Notes under the pieces: generated by a model
Database searches by the model: none
Told to the model about the DNA's origin: nothing
The model's input: only the letters and a program-made list of their open reading frames with translations
Shown here: piece by piece, positions 16,946 to 25,842 of the stretch
Layout of the letters: each line of letters begins with the position of its first letter
Numbering within the stretch: position 1 is the stretch's first letter
Translations under genes and position numbers: made by a program
Assembly: GCA_965228425.1 (NCBI GenBank)
Contig: OZ245815.1
Coordinates: 5,208,001 to 5,272,000 of the forward strand
Reading direction: 5' to 3'
DNA length: 64,000 bases
Source of the DNA: JAJFJD01 sp965228425
GTDB taxonomy: Bacteria > Pseudomonadota > Alphaproteobacteria > UBA8366

Positions 16946-19228
16946 ATGATCGCTTTCTTCCGACGTCTTTTTGTCATTCTTGCGCTCGTATTCCTTGCGT
17001 TGCCGTCAGCTGCGGCGGACCCCGCCAAGACGCCCACGAATACCGAGACGAAAGACCTCGAACGGCTCGTCAACACCCTGGAGGATCCGGCCAAGCGCGA
17101 CGCCTTCATCGCTGACTTGAAGACGCTCATCTCCGCGCAAAAAGGTACAAAAGAAAAAGCGGCGCAGCCGGTCGGTTCACAATTGCTCGAAACCGTCTCC
17201 GGAAAGGTCGAAGCGGCCGGCAAGGACTTGGCGGACGCCGCTGCCACTCTGATCGACTTGCCCCAACTCGGAGACACGATTCAACGGGTGATGTCCGACC
17301 CGGAGAAGCGGACGGTTTGGCTGACGGTTCTGCTGAAGCTTGCGGCGATCCTGGCGGCAGGGCTGGCCGGCGAGTGGCTAGCGCTGTTGGCGATGCGCCG
17401 CCCGCGCGCGGCCATCGAAACACAGACGACCGACGGATTCTGGGTTCACCTGGTCTTCGTCATTTTGCGTACCCTGCTCGACCTGGTCGCTGTCGCGGTT
17501 TTCGCGGCGGCCGCCTATGGCATGATGACGCTGATCGCCCCCGCCCACCAAGGGCAGGTCATCGCGATCGCGCTGATCAATGCCAGCGTCATCGCGCGTG
17601 CGGTCACCGCGATCGCCCGCATGTTGTTGGCCCCGCGCATCGCGAAAATGCGGCTGATCCCAATGTCCGACGAGACGGCGAACTACAGTTTCGTTTGGAT
17701 CCGCCGGCTGACCAACCTCTGCGCCTACGGTTTCCTCCTGCTCAATGCCGCGTTGGCGCTAGGCCTGGCGAAGGCGGCCTATTTGTTGCTGTTGAAACTG
17801 CTCGGTCTGCTGGTCGGATTGCTGCTCATCATGCTGGTCCTGCAGAACCGGCATCATGTGGCGGCCCGCATTCGCGGCAACGGCGACGGCGCGCTGCGGC
17901 AGGTGCGCAACCGGCTCGCCGATATCTGGCACATCCTGTTGATCATCTACCTCGTCGTCACCTACGGCGTTTGGATTCTAGAGTTGCCCGGCGGGTTCGA
18001 GTATGTCCTGCGCGCATCGGTCCTCACCGTCGTGATCATCGCGGTAGCGCGTGGCTTGGTCGAGGTGATCAAACGCGGCGTGAAGCGGGCTTTTGCACTC
18101 AGCGAGGAACAGAAACGCCGTTTCCCGGGCCTCGAAGCGCGCGCCAACCGTTATTTGCCAATGCTCATGACCGCGTTCAAGGTCGTCGTCTCCTTGATCG
18201 CCGCCGTCGCCTTGCTGGAGGTCTGGGGCCTCGACGTCTACGACTGGCTAAGCAGCCCCATCGGGCAGGCGGTATTGCAGCGCGTGGCAACCATCATCTT
18301 GATCGTTGCGGTCGCCTTGGTCGTCTGGGAAGTCGTCAGCGCCGCGATCGAGCAATATCTCGCGGGCAAGGACCGCGACGGCAACGCCGTCACCCGCAGT
18401 CAGCGGGCACAGACCTTGCTGCCGCTAGTCCGAAACGTGGTGTTCATCGTCTTGGCCGTCATGGTCATTCTGACGGTGCTGTCGGAACTCGGCATCAACA
18501 TCGGTCCGCTTATCGCCGGTGCGGGTATCGTCGGCCTAGCGGTCGGGTTCGGCGCGCAAACGATGGTGAAGGACTTCATCACCGGCTTCTTCATCCTGAT
18601 CGAAGACACCGTCGCGGTGGGCGATATCGTACAACTCGGCGGCCACTCCGGCAGGGTCGAGGCCATGTCGATCCGGTCGATCCAACTGCGCGATTTGTCG
18701 GGCGAGGTCCACCGCATTCCCTTCAGCGAAGTCACGACCACCGTCAACAAGAGCAAGGACTTCTCCTTCGCCACCTTCGATATCGGAGTCGGCTACAGCG
18801 AGAATGTGGACCGCGTCATCGAAGTTATCCGCGACGTTGGCGACAAGTTGGTGGCCGACGAGGAATATGCTGCAATCGTTGACGGCAGTATCGACATCAT
18901 GGGCGTCCAAGCCCTGGGTGATTCGGCGGTCGTGATCCGCGCCCGAATTCGCGTCAAACCGGGCAAACAATTCGGCTTGCAGCGCGCATTCAACCGCTTG
19001 ATCAAGAACCGGTTCGACGAGGAAGGCATCGAAATTCCCTTCCCGCACCGCACACTGTATTTCGGCGAGGACAGCAGCGGGAACGCGCCGGACGCCCGGG
19101 TGCGGCTGGTCGACGCGCGGACGAAGAAATCCGATGCCGCCGCCGAAAGCACTTCCGCAAAGCGCCCGGAAGGCGAAGCCCGCAGCAGCGGAGATACCGG
19201 CGGGGACGCCCCGTCGGACGGCGGATAG
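16946..19228 (+). CDS. Large mechanosensitive channel, MscS family
   Basis: 760 aa. A signal peptide (ending LPSAAADP) is followed by a periplasmic helical region, then about ten membrane helices. The MscS pore/beta domain begins near GLAVGFGAQTMVKDFITGFF (residues about 525-545), with VAVGDIVQLGGHSGRVE in the beta domain and GIEIPFPHRTLYF in the alpha/beta domain. ATG 16946 is chosen because the signal peptide starts there; an in-frame GTG at 16871 overlaps the previous stop. The last 45 residues are low complexity. It releases solutes on hypo-osmotic stress. Confidence 0.85.
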   Translation: MIAFFRRLFVILALVFLALPSAAADPAKTPTNTETKDLERLVNTLEDPAKRDAFIADLKTLISAQKGTKEKAAQPVGSQLLETVSGKVEAAGKDLADAAATLIDLPQLGDTIQRVMSDPEKRTVWLTVLLKLAAILAAGLAGEWLALLAMRRPRAAIETQTTDGFWVHLVFVILRTLLDLVAVAVFAAAAYGMMTLIAPAHQGQVIAIALINASVIARAVTAIARMLLAPRIAKMRLIPMSDETANYSFVWIRRLTNLCAYGFLLLNAALALGLAKAAYLLLLKLLGLLVGLLLIMLVLQNRHHVAARIRGNGDGALRQVRNRLADIWHILLIIYLVVTYGVWILELPGGFEYVLRASVLTVVIIAVARGLVEVIKRGVKRAFALSEEQKRRFPGLEARANRYLPMLMTAFKVVVSLIAAVALLEVWGLDVYDWLSSPIGQAVLQRVATIILIVAVALVVWEVVSAAIEQYLAGKDRDGNAVTRSQRAQTLLPLVRNVVFIVLAVMVILTVLSELGINIGPLIAGAGIVGLAVGFGAQTMVKDFITGFFILIEDTVAVGDIVQLGGHSGRVEAMSIRSIQLRDLSGEVHRIPFSEVTTTVNKSKDFSFATFDIGVGYSENVDRVIEVIRDVGDKLVADEEYAAIVDGSIDIMGVQALGDSAVVIRARIRVKPGKQFGLQRAFNRLIKNRFDEEGIEIPFPHRTLYFGEDSSGNAPDARVRLVDARTKKSDAAAESTSAKRPEGEARSSGDTGGDAPSDGG

Positions 19229-19248
19229 CGGACCCGGGCGAAGCGGTC

Positions 19249-19881
19249 CTAGCGATTGCGGAGGTGGAAAACCGCCTGCGCCGCCATCAGGTTGGCGCAG
19301 CTGCCGGTCGCCGAGAACCGTACCGGGTGTCCGGCCGAATCCAAGGCAACGGCCCGCTCCACGACAATGCCGAGATCGTCGCACAGGGCGAGGAAATCGT
19401 GAATCGTGCAGAGATGGATGTTGGGCGTCTCGTACCAGTGGTCCGGCAGGGCCTCGGTCTGCGGCATGCGGCCGCCCATCAACAACCCGAGACGCACCTT
19501 CCAGTAGCCGAAATTCGGCAGCGATAGGATCGTATTACGGCCAATACGGACCAGATTCTTCAGCACGGTTCGCGGCCGATGCGTCGCCTGAAGAGTCTGG
19601 CTGAGCACGACATAGTCGAACGCACCGTCGGGATAGTCGTCCAGGTCGGTGTCGGCATCGCCCTGGATCACCGACAGGCCCTGGCTGACGCATTCGTTTA
19701 CGCCGGCCATACTGAGTTCGATGCCGCGCCCGTCCACCTGTTTGAATTCGGCGAGATAGCTGAGCAACGTCCCGTCGCCGCAACCGACGTCGAGTAACCG
19801 GCTCGACGGCTCGATCATATCGGCGATCAATTGCAGATCGACGCGCATCGCACGCGAGTTCCGATTCATCGATCCGTCCAT
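19249..19881 (-). CDS. metW: MetW, partner of homoserine O-acyltransferase
   Basis: 210 aa class I methyltransferase fold. SRLLDVGCGDGTLLSYLA is the SAM-binding loop, VIQGDADTDLDDYPDGAFDYVVLSQTLQAT is the acidic and post-motif region typical of MetW, and LPNFGYWKVRLGLLMGGRMP is the family hallmark. It lies 1 bp after the metX stop. MetW is known to be needed with MetX for methionine synthesis in several proteobacteria. Confidence 0.93.
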   Translation of the reverse strand: MDGSMNRNSRAMRVDLQLIADMIEPSSRLLDVGCGDGTLLSYLAEFKQVDGRGIELSMAGVNECVSQGLSVIQGDADTDLDDYPDGAFDYVVLSQTLQATHRPRTVLKNLVRIGRNTILSLPNFGYWKVRLGLLMGGRMPQTEALPDHWYETPNIHLCTIHDFLALCDDLGIVVERAVALDSAGHPVRFSATGSCANLMAAQAVFHLRNR

Positions 19882-19882
19882 G

Positions 19883-21076
19883 TCACGCGCGCCCGAGACC
19901 GCGGTGTTCGGCGCAGCCGTTGATGAACCCGGTCAACACCTTGCGAAGCTCGGGCACGTCCAGCAGGAACGCATCATGTCCTTGGTCGCTCTCGATTTCC
20001 ACGAAGCTGACATTGGCGGCGACCGCGTTCAAGGCATGCACGATGGCGCGGTTCTCCGAGGTCGGGAACAGCCAGTCGCTGGTGAACGAGATGATGCAGA
20101 AGCGGGTCTCCGTCCCCTCGAAGGCCGTCGGCAAGGAGCCGCCATGCTCCGCCGCCAGGTCGAAGTAATCCATCGCCCGCGTGATGTAGAGGTAGGAATT
20201 GGCGTCGAACCGGTCGACGAAGGTCGAGCCCTGATGGCGGAGGTAGCTCTCAACCTGGAAATCCGCATCGAAGCCGAAACTCGGCATTTCGCGATCCTGC
20301 AGGTTCCGGCCGAATTTCTGATGCAAGGCCGCCTCGGACAGATAAGTGATATGCGCGGTCATCCGCGCCACACCTAGGCCTCGCTTCGGTGCAACGCCAT
20401 GGTTGGCATAGTCTCCGCCATGCCAATCCGGGTCCGCCATGATGGCCTGCCGCCCGACCTCATGGAACGCGATATTCTGGGCGGTGTGGCGCGCCGCACC
20501 GGCGATGGGAATGGCCGAGAATACCCGGTCCTTATAGCGGGACGCCCATTCCAGGACCTGCATCGCGCCCATCGACCCGCCAATCACGCAGAACAGCTGA
20601 TCGATGCCCAGATGATCGATCAGCATGACCTGGGCCCGCACCATATCGGCAATGGTGATGACCGGAAAATCCAGCGCGTAGGGCTTGCCGGTTTCGGGAT
20701 TGGTCTCGGTCGGCCCGAGCGTCCCGAGACATCCGCCCAGAACGTTGGCGCAAATTACGAAAAACCTATTGGTATCCAGTGCCTTGCCCGGACCGACGAT
20801 GTCCTCCCACCAGCCCGGTTTGCCTGTGATGGGATGCGTATCGGCAACGTATTGATCCATGGTCAACGCATGGCAAACCAGCACCGCGTTGCTACGCTCG
20901 GCGTTCAACGTCCCATAGGTGCAATACGCCATGGGCACCGGACCGAGCTCTACGCCGCAGTCGAGCGTTAGCTTGGCGTCCACGCCAAGCTGCACCCGTT
21001 GACCGGGCGTTTTTGCATCCGGTTGGCTCGGATCGGTCAGCGGCGGCGTGTCGGCCGATTTTACGCGTTCAGAAAT
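19883..21076 (-). CDS. metX: Homoserine O-acetyltransferase MetX, probable AUU start
   Basis: Alpha/beta-hydrolase that acylates homoserine in methionine biosynthesis. Conserved blocks are YGTLNAERSNAVLVCHALT, the nucleophile serine in CVIGGSMGAMQVLEW, and the His of ESDQGHDAFLLD. The only standard start in frame is a GTG at 20995 (370 aa), but it has no ribosome site and truncates the family N-terminus. An ATT at 21076 has GAGGG 7 nt upstream and gives a 397-aa protein beginning ISERVKSADTPPLTD; no stop intervenes. I favour 21076. A TTGACA box lies at 21133-21138 on this strand. Confidence 0.85.
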   Translation of the reverse strand: MSERVKSADTPPLTDPSQPDAKTPGQRVQLGVDAKLTLDCGVELGPVPMAYCTYGTLNAERSNAVLVCHALTMDQYVADTHPITGKPGWWEDIVGPGKALDTNRFFVICANVLGGCLGTLGPTETNPETGKPYALDFPVITIADMVRAQVMLIDHLGIDQLFCVIGGSMGAMQVLEWASRYKDRVFSAIPIAGAARHTAQNIAFHEVGRQAIMADPDWHGGDYANHGVAPKRGLGVARMTAHITYLSEAALHQKFGRNLQDREMPSFGFDADFQVESYLRHQGSTFVDRFDANSYLYITRAMDYFDLAAEHGGSLPTAFEGTETRFCIISFTSDWLFPTSENRAIVHALNAVAANVSFVEIESDQGHDAFLLDVPELRKVLTGFINGCAEHRGLGRA

Positions 21077-21107
21077 CGGACCACCCTCACAGGTCGGTTT
21101 GGGCGCG

Positions 21108-21138
21108 ATACTTTTGGTCCGAAGCCTGCCAGTGTCAA
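21108..21138 (-). promoter_or_regulatory. Probable sigma-70 promoter of metXW
   Basis: On the minus strand a perfect TTGACA (21138-21133) is followed after 19 nt by AAGTAT (21113-21108). Transcription would begin near 21100, about 25 nt before the proposed AUU start at 21076. Spacing is 2 nt long and the -10 box is weak. Confidence 0.4.
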
Positions 21139-21203
21139 TGTTTTCTTTGATTTATGGTACATCTCGCACTACTAGTTAGCGGCTTTTCAGACAGGTGGGC
21201 ACG

Positions 21204-22070
21204 ATGAACGAAAGCGGAACCTCGCTGCAAGATCTTCGAAACGAAATCGACGCGATCGACACGGAAATGCATGGCCTGATCATGCGCCGGGCCGCCCTCG
21301 TCGAACGGATTCGCATGGTCAAGGCGCGGGATTCCGTCACCACGGTACGTCCGGGCCGCGAAGCGGACATCATGCGGTCGCTGGCGGCCCGCCACGACGG
21401 CAACTTCCCCTTTCCAGCGATCGCCCGCATCTGGCGGGAAATCATCGCCAATATTACGCGGATGGAGATGCCGGAATACGCTGTCGCGGTCTATCCGGGC
21501 GCCGAAACGCCAGGTTGCTGGGATCTGGCGCGCGACCAATTCGGCAGTGCGACACCGATGACCGCCTTCGGTAGCGCGCGCGAGGTCCTGGGCGAGTTAT
21601 CGGCTGAGAAGGCCGCCGTCGGCGTCCTGCCATGCCCGCGCGAGGGCGACGACGACCCTTGGTGGATCAACTTGGCAGTCCAGGATGGATTGCGCATCTC
21701 CTATCGCTTGCCGTTCAGTCCGCGTGTCACGGCGCCGGGCGGCGAAAGCGGGCTGGAGGCCTTCGCCGTCGGCCGGATCGTTTTGGAAGAAAGCGCAAAC
21801 GACCGCAGCTTGATCGTGATCGAAACCAGCGAGGCCTTGAGCCGGGCCGGCCTGTCGACCCTGCTGGGGAAGGTCCAGATTACCGGTCGGCCCATCGCAT
21901 CGCATAACGGCGGCAGTTGGTACTATCTGATCGAAGCGGACGGCTTCCTCACCGATGGCGACGCGCAGTTAGAGGAGTTGGGAAAACTGGAGGCGGTCGA
22001 CCGCTGCATGGTGATCGGTGCTTATGCGAGCCCCCTCGATAAATCCGAGATCCCGGGACTCGCATCATGA
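21204..22070 (+). CDS. Chorismate mutase (AroQ) with degenerate prephenate-dehydratase/ACT C-terminus
   Basis: 288 aa. Residues 5-90 are an AroQ chorismate mutase (LRNEIDAIDTEMHGLIMRRAALVERIRMVK; later IARIWREII). The remainder resembles a bacterial P-protein: AVAVYPGAETPGCW and VGVLP fit the dehydratase start, and LGKVQITGRPIASHNGGSWYYLIEADG fits the ACT domain with its ESRP-like motif. The dehydratase Thr-Arg-Phe catalytic motif is missing (LEAFAVGR at that place) and the domain is about 90 residues short. ATG 21204 has AGGTGG 5 nt upstream. First gene of chorismate mutase-hisC-tyrC; overlaps hisC by ATGA. Confidence 0.85.
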   Translation: MNESGTSLQDLRNEIDAIDTEMHGLIMRRAALVERIRMVKARDSVTTVRPGREADIMRSLAARHDGNFPFPAIARIWREIIANITRMEMPEYAVAVYPGAETPGCWDLARDQFGSATPMTAFGSAREVLGELSAEKAAVGVLPCPREGDDDPWWINLAVQDGLRISYRLPFSPRVTAPGGESGLEAFAVGRIVLEESANDRSLIVIETSEALSRAGLSTLLGKVQITGRPIASHNGGSWYYLIEADGFLTDGDAQLEELGKLEAVDRCMVIGAYASPLDKSEIPGLAS

Positions 22071-23155
22071 CCACGCCCACACCCCGCCCCGGAGTCCTCG
22101 ATATCGAGCCCTATGTCGGCGGCCTGCACAGCGTAGACGGCGTCGAACGGGTGATCGTACTGGCGTCGAACGAGACGCCGCTCGGCCCGAGCCCACAGGC
22201 GACCACGGCGTATCAATCGGAATCGCGCAAACTGCACCGCTATCCGGACGGGCACGCCTCCGACCTGCGCGCCGCCATTGGGCAACGCTTCGGTTGCGAC
22301 GCTACCCGCATCGTCTGCGGCGCCGGCTCGGACGAAATGTTGCAGATCCTGATGCGTGCCTATGCCGGCCCCGGCGACGAAGTGCTGTACAGCCGGCACG
22401 GATTTTCGATTTACCCGATCTTCGCCCGCGGTGTCGGCGCAACACCGATCGCAGCGTCGGAAAAGGTGCTGACCGCCGATGTAGACGCCTTGCTATCCAA
22501 GGTAACCGACCGGACACGGATGGTCTTCCTGGCCAATCCGAACAACCCGACCGGCAGCTATCTGCCCGTCGACGAGTTACAGCGTCTGCGCGACGGTCTG
22601 CGTGACGACATATTGCTGGTTATCGATGCGGCCTACGCGGAATACGTCTCGCGGAACGACTACACCGCGGGCAACGACTTCGTCGACCGGCATGACAATG
22701 TCGTCATGACCCGTACCTTTTCGAAGATCTTCGGCCTGGCGGCCCTGCGGCTTGGATGGGCGTATTGCCCCGGTGAAATCGCCGACGTGCTGAACCGGCT
22801 ACGCGGCCCGTTCAACGTCAACGCCGCCGCGCAATCCGCCGGGATCGCCGCCATCGAGGACACCGCGCATACGGATGCCAGCCTTCAACACAACGACAAA
22901 TGGCTGCCCTGGCTGACCACCGCGCTTGGCGGGCTCGGCCTGACTGCACATCCGTCGGTCGGGAATTTCGTATTGGTCCAATTCGGCGGTATCGCCGGCG
23001 CATCCGAGGCCTATGAATTCCTGCTGCGCAAGGGAATCATCACGCGCAAGATGGGCAGCTACGACCTGCCCGACTGCCTGCGGATTTCCATCGGTCTCGA
23101 AGATGAGATGAAGGCGGTGACTGACGCTTTGGCGGAACATCTGGGGCGGACATGA
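22067..23155 (+). CDS. hisC: Histidinol-phosphate/aromatic aminotransferase HisC
   Basis: 362 aa, PLP fold type I, HisC branch. Seen: IVLASNETPLGPS near the N-terminus, FLANPNNPTGSYLP, the cofactor aspartate in IDAAYAEYV, and the Schiff-base lysine in MTRTFSKIFGLAALRLGWAY. It overlaps its neighbours by 4 bp on both sides (chorismate mutase before, tyrC after). In this operon the enzyme likely transaminates prephenate or 4-hydroxyphenylpyruvate/phenylpyruvate, possibly as well as histidinol phosphate. Confidence 0.9.
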   Translation: MTTPTPRPGVLDIEPYVGGLHSVDGVERVIVLASNETPLGPSPQATTAYQSESRKLHRYPDGHASDLRAAIGQRFGCDATRIVCGAGSDEMLQILMRAYAGPGDEVLYSRHGFSIYPIFARGVGATPIAASEKVLTADVDALLSKVTDRTRMVFLANPNNPTGSYLPVDELQRLRDGLRDDILLVIDAAYAEYVSRNDYTAGNDFVDRHDNVVMTRTFSKIFGLAALRLGWAYCPGEIADVLNRLRGPFNVNAAAQSAGIAAIEDTAHTDASLQHNDKWLPWLTTALGGLGLTAHPSVGNFVLVQFGGIAGASEAYEFLLRKGIITRKMGSYDLPDCLRISIGLEDEMKAVTDALAEHLGRT

Positions 23156-24108
23156 GCGAGACGCCCCTCTACGGCCGGGTGGCGGTAATCGGCCTTGGCC
23201 TGATCGGATCGTCGCTCTGCCACCGCATGAAGCGCGACGGCCTCGCCGGTCATGTCGCCGGCCACGCCCGCAGCGCGGCGACTCGCGATACCGCGATGAA
23301 AATCGGCTTTCTCGACAGCGTCCATGACACCCCTGCCGAAGCCGTCGCCGACGCGGACTTGGTCGTCCTCTGCGTGCCCGTTGGCGCCAACGCGGCGGTG
23401 GCGGAGGCTATCGGACCGTCACTCAAACGCGGCGCCACGGTGACCGATGTCGGTTCGGTAAAAATGGCGGTGATCCGCGACGTTGGCCCGCATCTGCCGG
23501 ACGGCGTTCATCTGGTGCCCGGGCATCCCGTCGCAGGAACCGAGCATTCCGGACCGGAATCGGGCTTCCCCGAACTGTTCGAGGACCGTTACTGCATCCT
23601 GACGCCGCCGGCCGGCACCGACCAGAAAGCCGTCGACCGCGTCTCGGAGCTCTGGCAACGCGCTGGAAGCATGGTCGAACTCCTGGACGCGCATCACCAC
23701 GACCGGGTCCTCGGCATCACGTCGCATCTGCCGCATCTGATCGCCTATACGATCGTCGGGACCGCCAGCGATCTCGAGAACCAGCTTCGGCGCGAGGATA
23801 CCGAGAACGGCGACCTGATCGAAACGCGCGAAGTCATCAAATATTCCGCCGGCGGGTTTCGCGATTTCACCCGGATCGCCGCATCGGACCCGGTGATGTG
23901 GCGCGACATCTTCCTGAACAACCGCGAAGCGGTGCTCGAGCTGCTCGGCCGCTTCGTCGAGGACCTGACCGCCCTGCAGCGGTCCATCCGGTGGGGCGAG
24001 GGCGACGCGCTCGAGGATTTCTTCACCCGCACCCGCGCGGTCCGGCGCGACGTCATCGACATGAAACAGGCCGGATCGTTCAACCCGACGGAACGGGAGG
24101 AAGAATAG
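23152..24108 (+). CDS. tyrC: Prephenate/arogenate dehydrogenase
   Basis: 318 aa NAD(P)-dependent enzyme. VAVIGLGLIGSSLC is the Rossmann site at residues 8-21, VTDVGSVKMAVI and HLVPGHPVAGTEHSGPESG are the substrate-binding blocks with catalytic His near residue 122, and GGFRDFTRIAASDPVMWRDIF is the family signature. It commits prephenate or arogenate to tyrosine. Third gene of the aromatic operon. Its end overlaps the convergent DUF2125 gene by 29 bp. Confidence 0.9.
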   Translation: MSETPLYGRVAVIGLGLIGSSLCHRMKRDGLAGHVAGHARSAATRDTAMKIGFLDSVHDTPAEAVADADLVVLCVPVGANAAVAEAIGPSLKRGATVTDVGSVKMAVIRDVGPHLPDGVHLVPGHPVAGTEHSGPESGFPELFEDRYCILTPPAGTDQKAVDRVSELWQRAGSMVELLDAHHHDRVLGITSHLPHLIAYTIVGTASDLENQLRREDTENGDLIETREVIKYSAGGFRDFTRIAASDPVMWRDIFLNNREAVLELLGRFVEDLTALQRSIRWGEGDALEDFFTRTRAVRRDVIDMKQAGSFNPTEREEE

Positions 24109-25135
24109 GCGGCAGCTTCAACAGCCGGACCGGCCCGAGATAGAGCCGCCCCCGCTGCGCCGTCAACGGTACCGTCACGACCCGCCGCCCATCGCCGTTC
24201 CCGCTCGGCTTCGACAACAGATCGAGCGCTAGCCGGGCCGCCGACGCGTCTCGCCGACGCAATTTCCCCGTCTGCTCGAGTGCCGCCAGCAGGGCGCGAT
24301 GGCCCTGAATTTCCGTCGTGAACGCCCCCAACGGCCGCAACGCAGCATCCAGTGCCAGCGTGCCGTTCCCCGACACATCCAGCGCGCCCCATCCGAGCAC
24401 GACCCGGCGAATATCGACCGTGCCGCCGTCCTGCCGCCAGGCATCGAGTGCGTCGCGCTGAATCTTGCCGGGCGGTTTACCGTTCAGCGTTCCGGAGAGC
24501 CGGAAAGTCCGCAGATCCGTCCCAAGCGGGCCACCGATCTTCGTTGCCAATTGCGTTTCCGACGCGTGGACCGTCAACTCGAACGACGAGGGACCCGCCT
24601 GTGCCGCATCGTCCGGCCACCGCAACTGGGCCTGGAGGTGTTTGGTCGCGGACATTTGTCCGCCGTCAGACGCGCGCACCCGCAAATCCCGAATGTCGAC
24701 GACCCCTTCGGCCATCCGGCCCCGGTCGTTCAAATGGCCGATGAACCATGCCGAATCCGTCTCCGCGGCGACATGTACCGGCCGCCCTTGCACAACACCG
24801 ACCAAGCGATGCGGCCCCGATGCTTCGACGCGATATCGCCGCCAATTCCACGGCTGAATCTCGAAATCGGCTTGCGATGATTTGATGGACCAACCGTCCT
24901 TGGTTGACGCGATGGCCGGCGTAGCGATCGTGAGACGGATCGAGCTGGGGAACCCCCCTACGGTGAGCGCGCCGTGCTCGACGATATAGCCTCGCTGATT
25001 GCGCGCATCGCGCCAACGCAGAAAGCCGTCTTCGACCTGACCGGCAACGACGAACCAGAATATCGGATAGCCGACCCCGAGAAGCAGGATCAGCAGCGTC
25101 GGCCCCAACACGATGGGTCTAAGAAACATGGACAT
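24080..25135 (-). CDS. DUF2125 protein
   Basis: 351 aa, membrane-anchored by one N-terminal helix (IVLGPTLLILLLGVGYPIFWF) with the rest outside the cytoplasm. FPSSIRLTI and EIQPWNWRRYRVEASGPHRL are typical of DUF2125, an alphaproteobacterial family of AsmA-like lipid-transfer-type beta proteins. Function unknown. ATG at 25135 taken; a TTG at 25147 is in frame. Convergent and overlapping with tyrC. Confidence 0.75.
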   Translation of the reverse strand: MSMFLRPIVLGPTLLILLLGVGYPIFWFVVAGQVEDGFLRWRDARNQRGYIVEHGALTVGGFPSSIRLTIATPAIASTKDGWSIKSSQADFEIQPWNWRRYRVEASGPHRLVGVVQGRPVHVAAETDSAWFIGHLNDRGRMAEGVVDIRDLRVRASDGGQMSATKHLQAQLRWPDDAAQAGPSSFELTVHASETQLATKIGGPLGTDLRTFRLSGTLNGKPPGKIQRDALDAWRQDGGTVDIRRVVLGWGALDVSGNGTLALDAALRPLGAFTTEIQGHRALLAALEQTGKLRRRDASAARLALDLLSKPSGNGDGRRVVTVPLTAQRGRLYLGPVRLLKLPPILPPVPSG

Positions 25136-25224
25136 GATGCACGGCAATACTTATAAGTCGCGCGCTTCAGGGTAAAGCACGCTGGCGCTTATCCGGCCAC
25201 CAACGGAAACGAAAACCGGTGCCC

Positions 25225-25800
25225 ATGCCGAAGGACAAAGCCGTAACGCCCGAAACAATGCACACGCTGTTACCGGCGTCGGGTGATTTCTGGGTCTTCG
25301 GGTACGGCTCGTTGATGTGGGATCCGGGGTTCGATCACACCGCCGCCGAACCCGCGCTGCTGCATGGCTATCACCGGTCCTTCTGTATGTATTCGAAGCG
25401 GCACCGGGGGACGCCCGCGCGGCCCGGCCTCGTGCTCGCGCTTGACCGGGGCGGGTGCTGCCGCGGGATGGCGTTCCGCGTCGATCGGCGCCGCGCCGAT
25501 GCCGTGCTCGACTACCTATGGGACCGGGAAATGATACGCTACGCCTACCTGCCGCGCGCCGTGCACGTCAATGTCGACGGCGAGCGCGTTGCAGGGATCA
25601 CCTTCGTCGCGGACCGGCGGGACGACAGCTATGCCGGACGGCTTGCACCATCGGAAGCCGCCGCCGTCATCCGCGCGGCCCGTGGCGGCAAGGGCTCGAA
25701 CCGGGACTATCTTGTTAGTACTATCGAACATTTGCGGGTTTTCGGGATCACGGTGGGCCCGATCCACGAGCTGCTGCCGCTGGTCGATGCGGTAGAGTAG
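25225..25800 (+). CDS. Gamma-glutamylcyclotransferase, ChaC family
   Basis: 191 aa. VFGYGSLMWDPGF is the family's substrate loop, followed by GYHRSFCMYSKRHRGT, and the catalytic glutamate is in DYLWDREM. The enzyme cleaves gamma-glutamyl peptides, probably glutathione, to 5-oxoproline in the cytoplasm. ATG 25225 preferred over the in-frame GTG 25219; neither has a clear ribosome site. It sits 42 bp before the MscS gene and may be cotranscribed. Confidence 0.85.
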   Translation: MPKDKAVTPETMHTLLPASGDFWVFGYGSLMWDPGFDHTAAEPALLHGYHRSFCMYSKRHRGTPARPGLVLALDRGGCCRGMAFRVDRRRADAVLDYLWDREMIRYAYLPRAVHVNVDGERVAGITFVADRRDDSYAGRLAPSEAAAVIRAARGGKGSNRDYLVSTIEHLRVFGITVGPIHELLPLVDAVE

Positions 25801-25842
25801 CGCCATACCACGATGGCGAAATTGCGAGGAGAACGGAACGGA

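Noticed and set aside
19934..21076. SAM-II riboswitch in front of metX
   Set aside because: The probable leader is too short (about 25 nt) and the expected pseudoknot bases are not seen.
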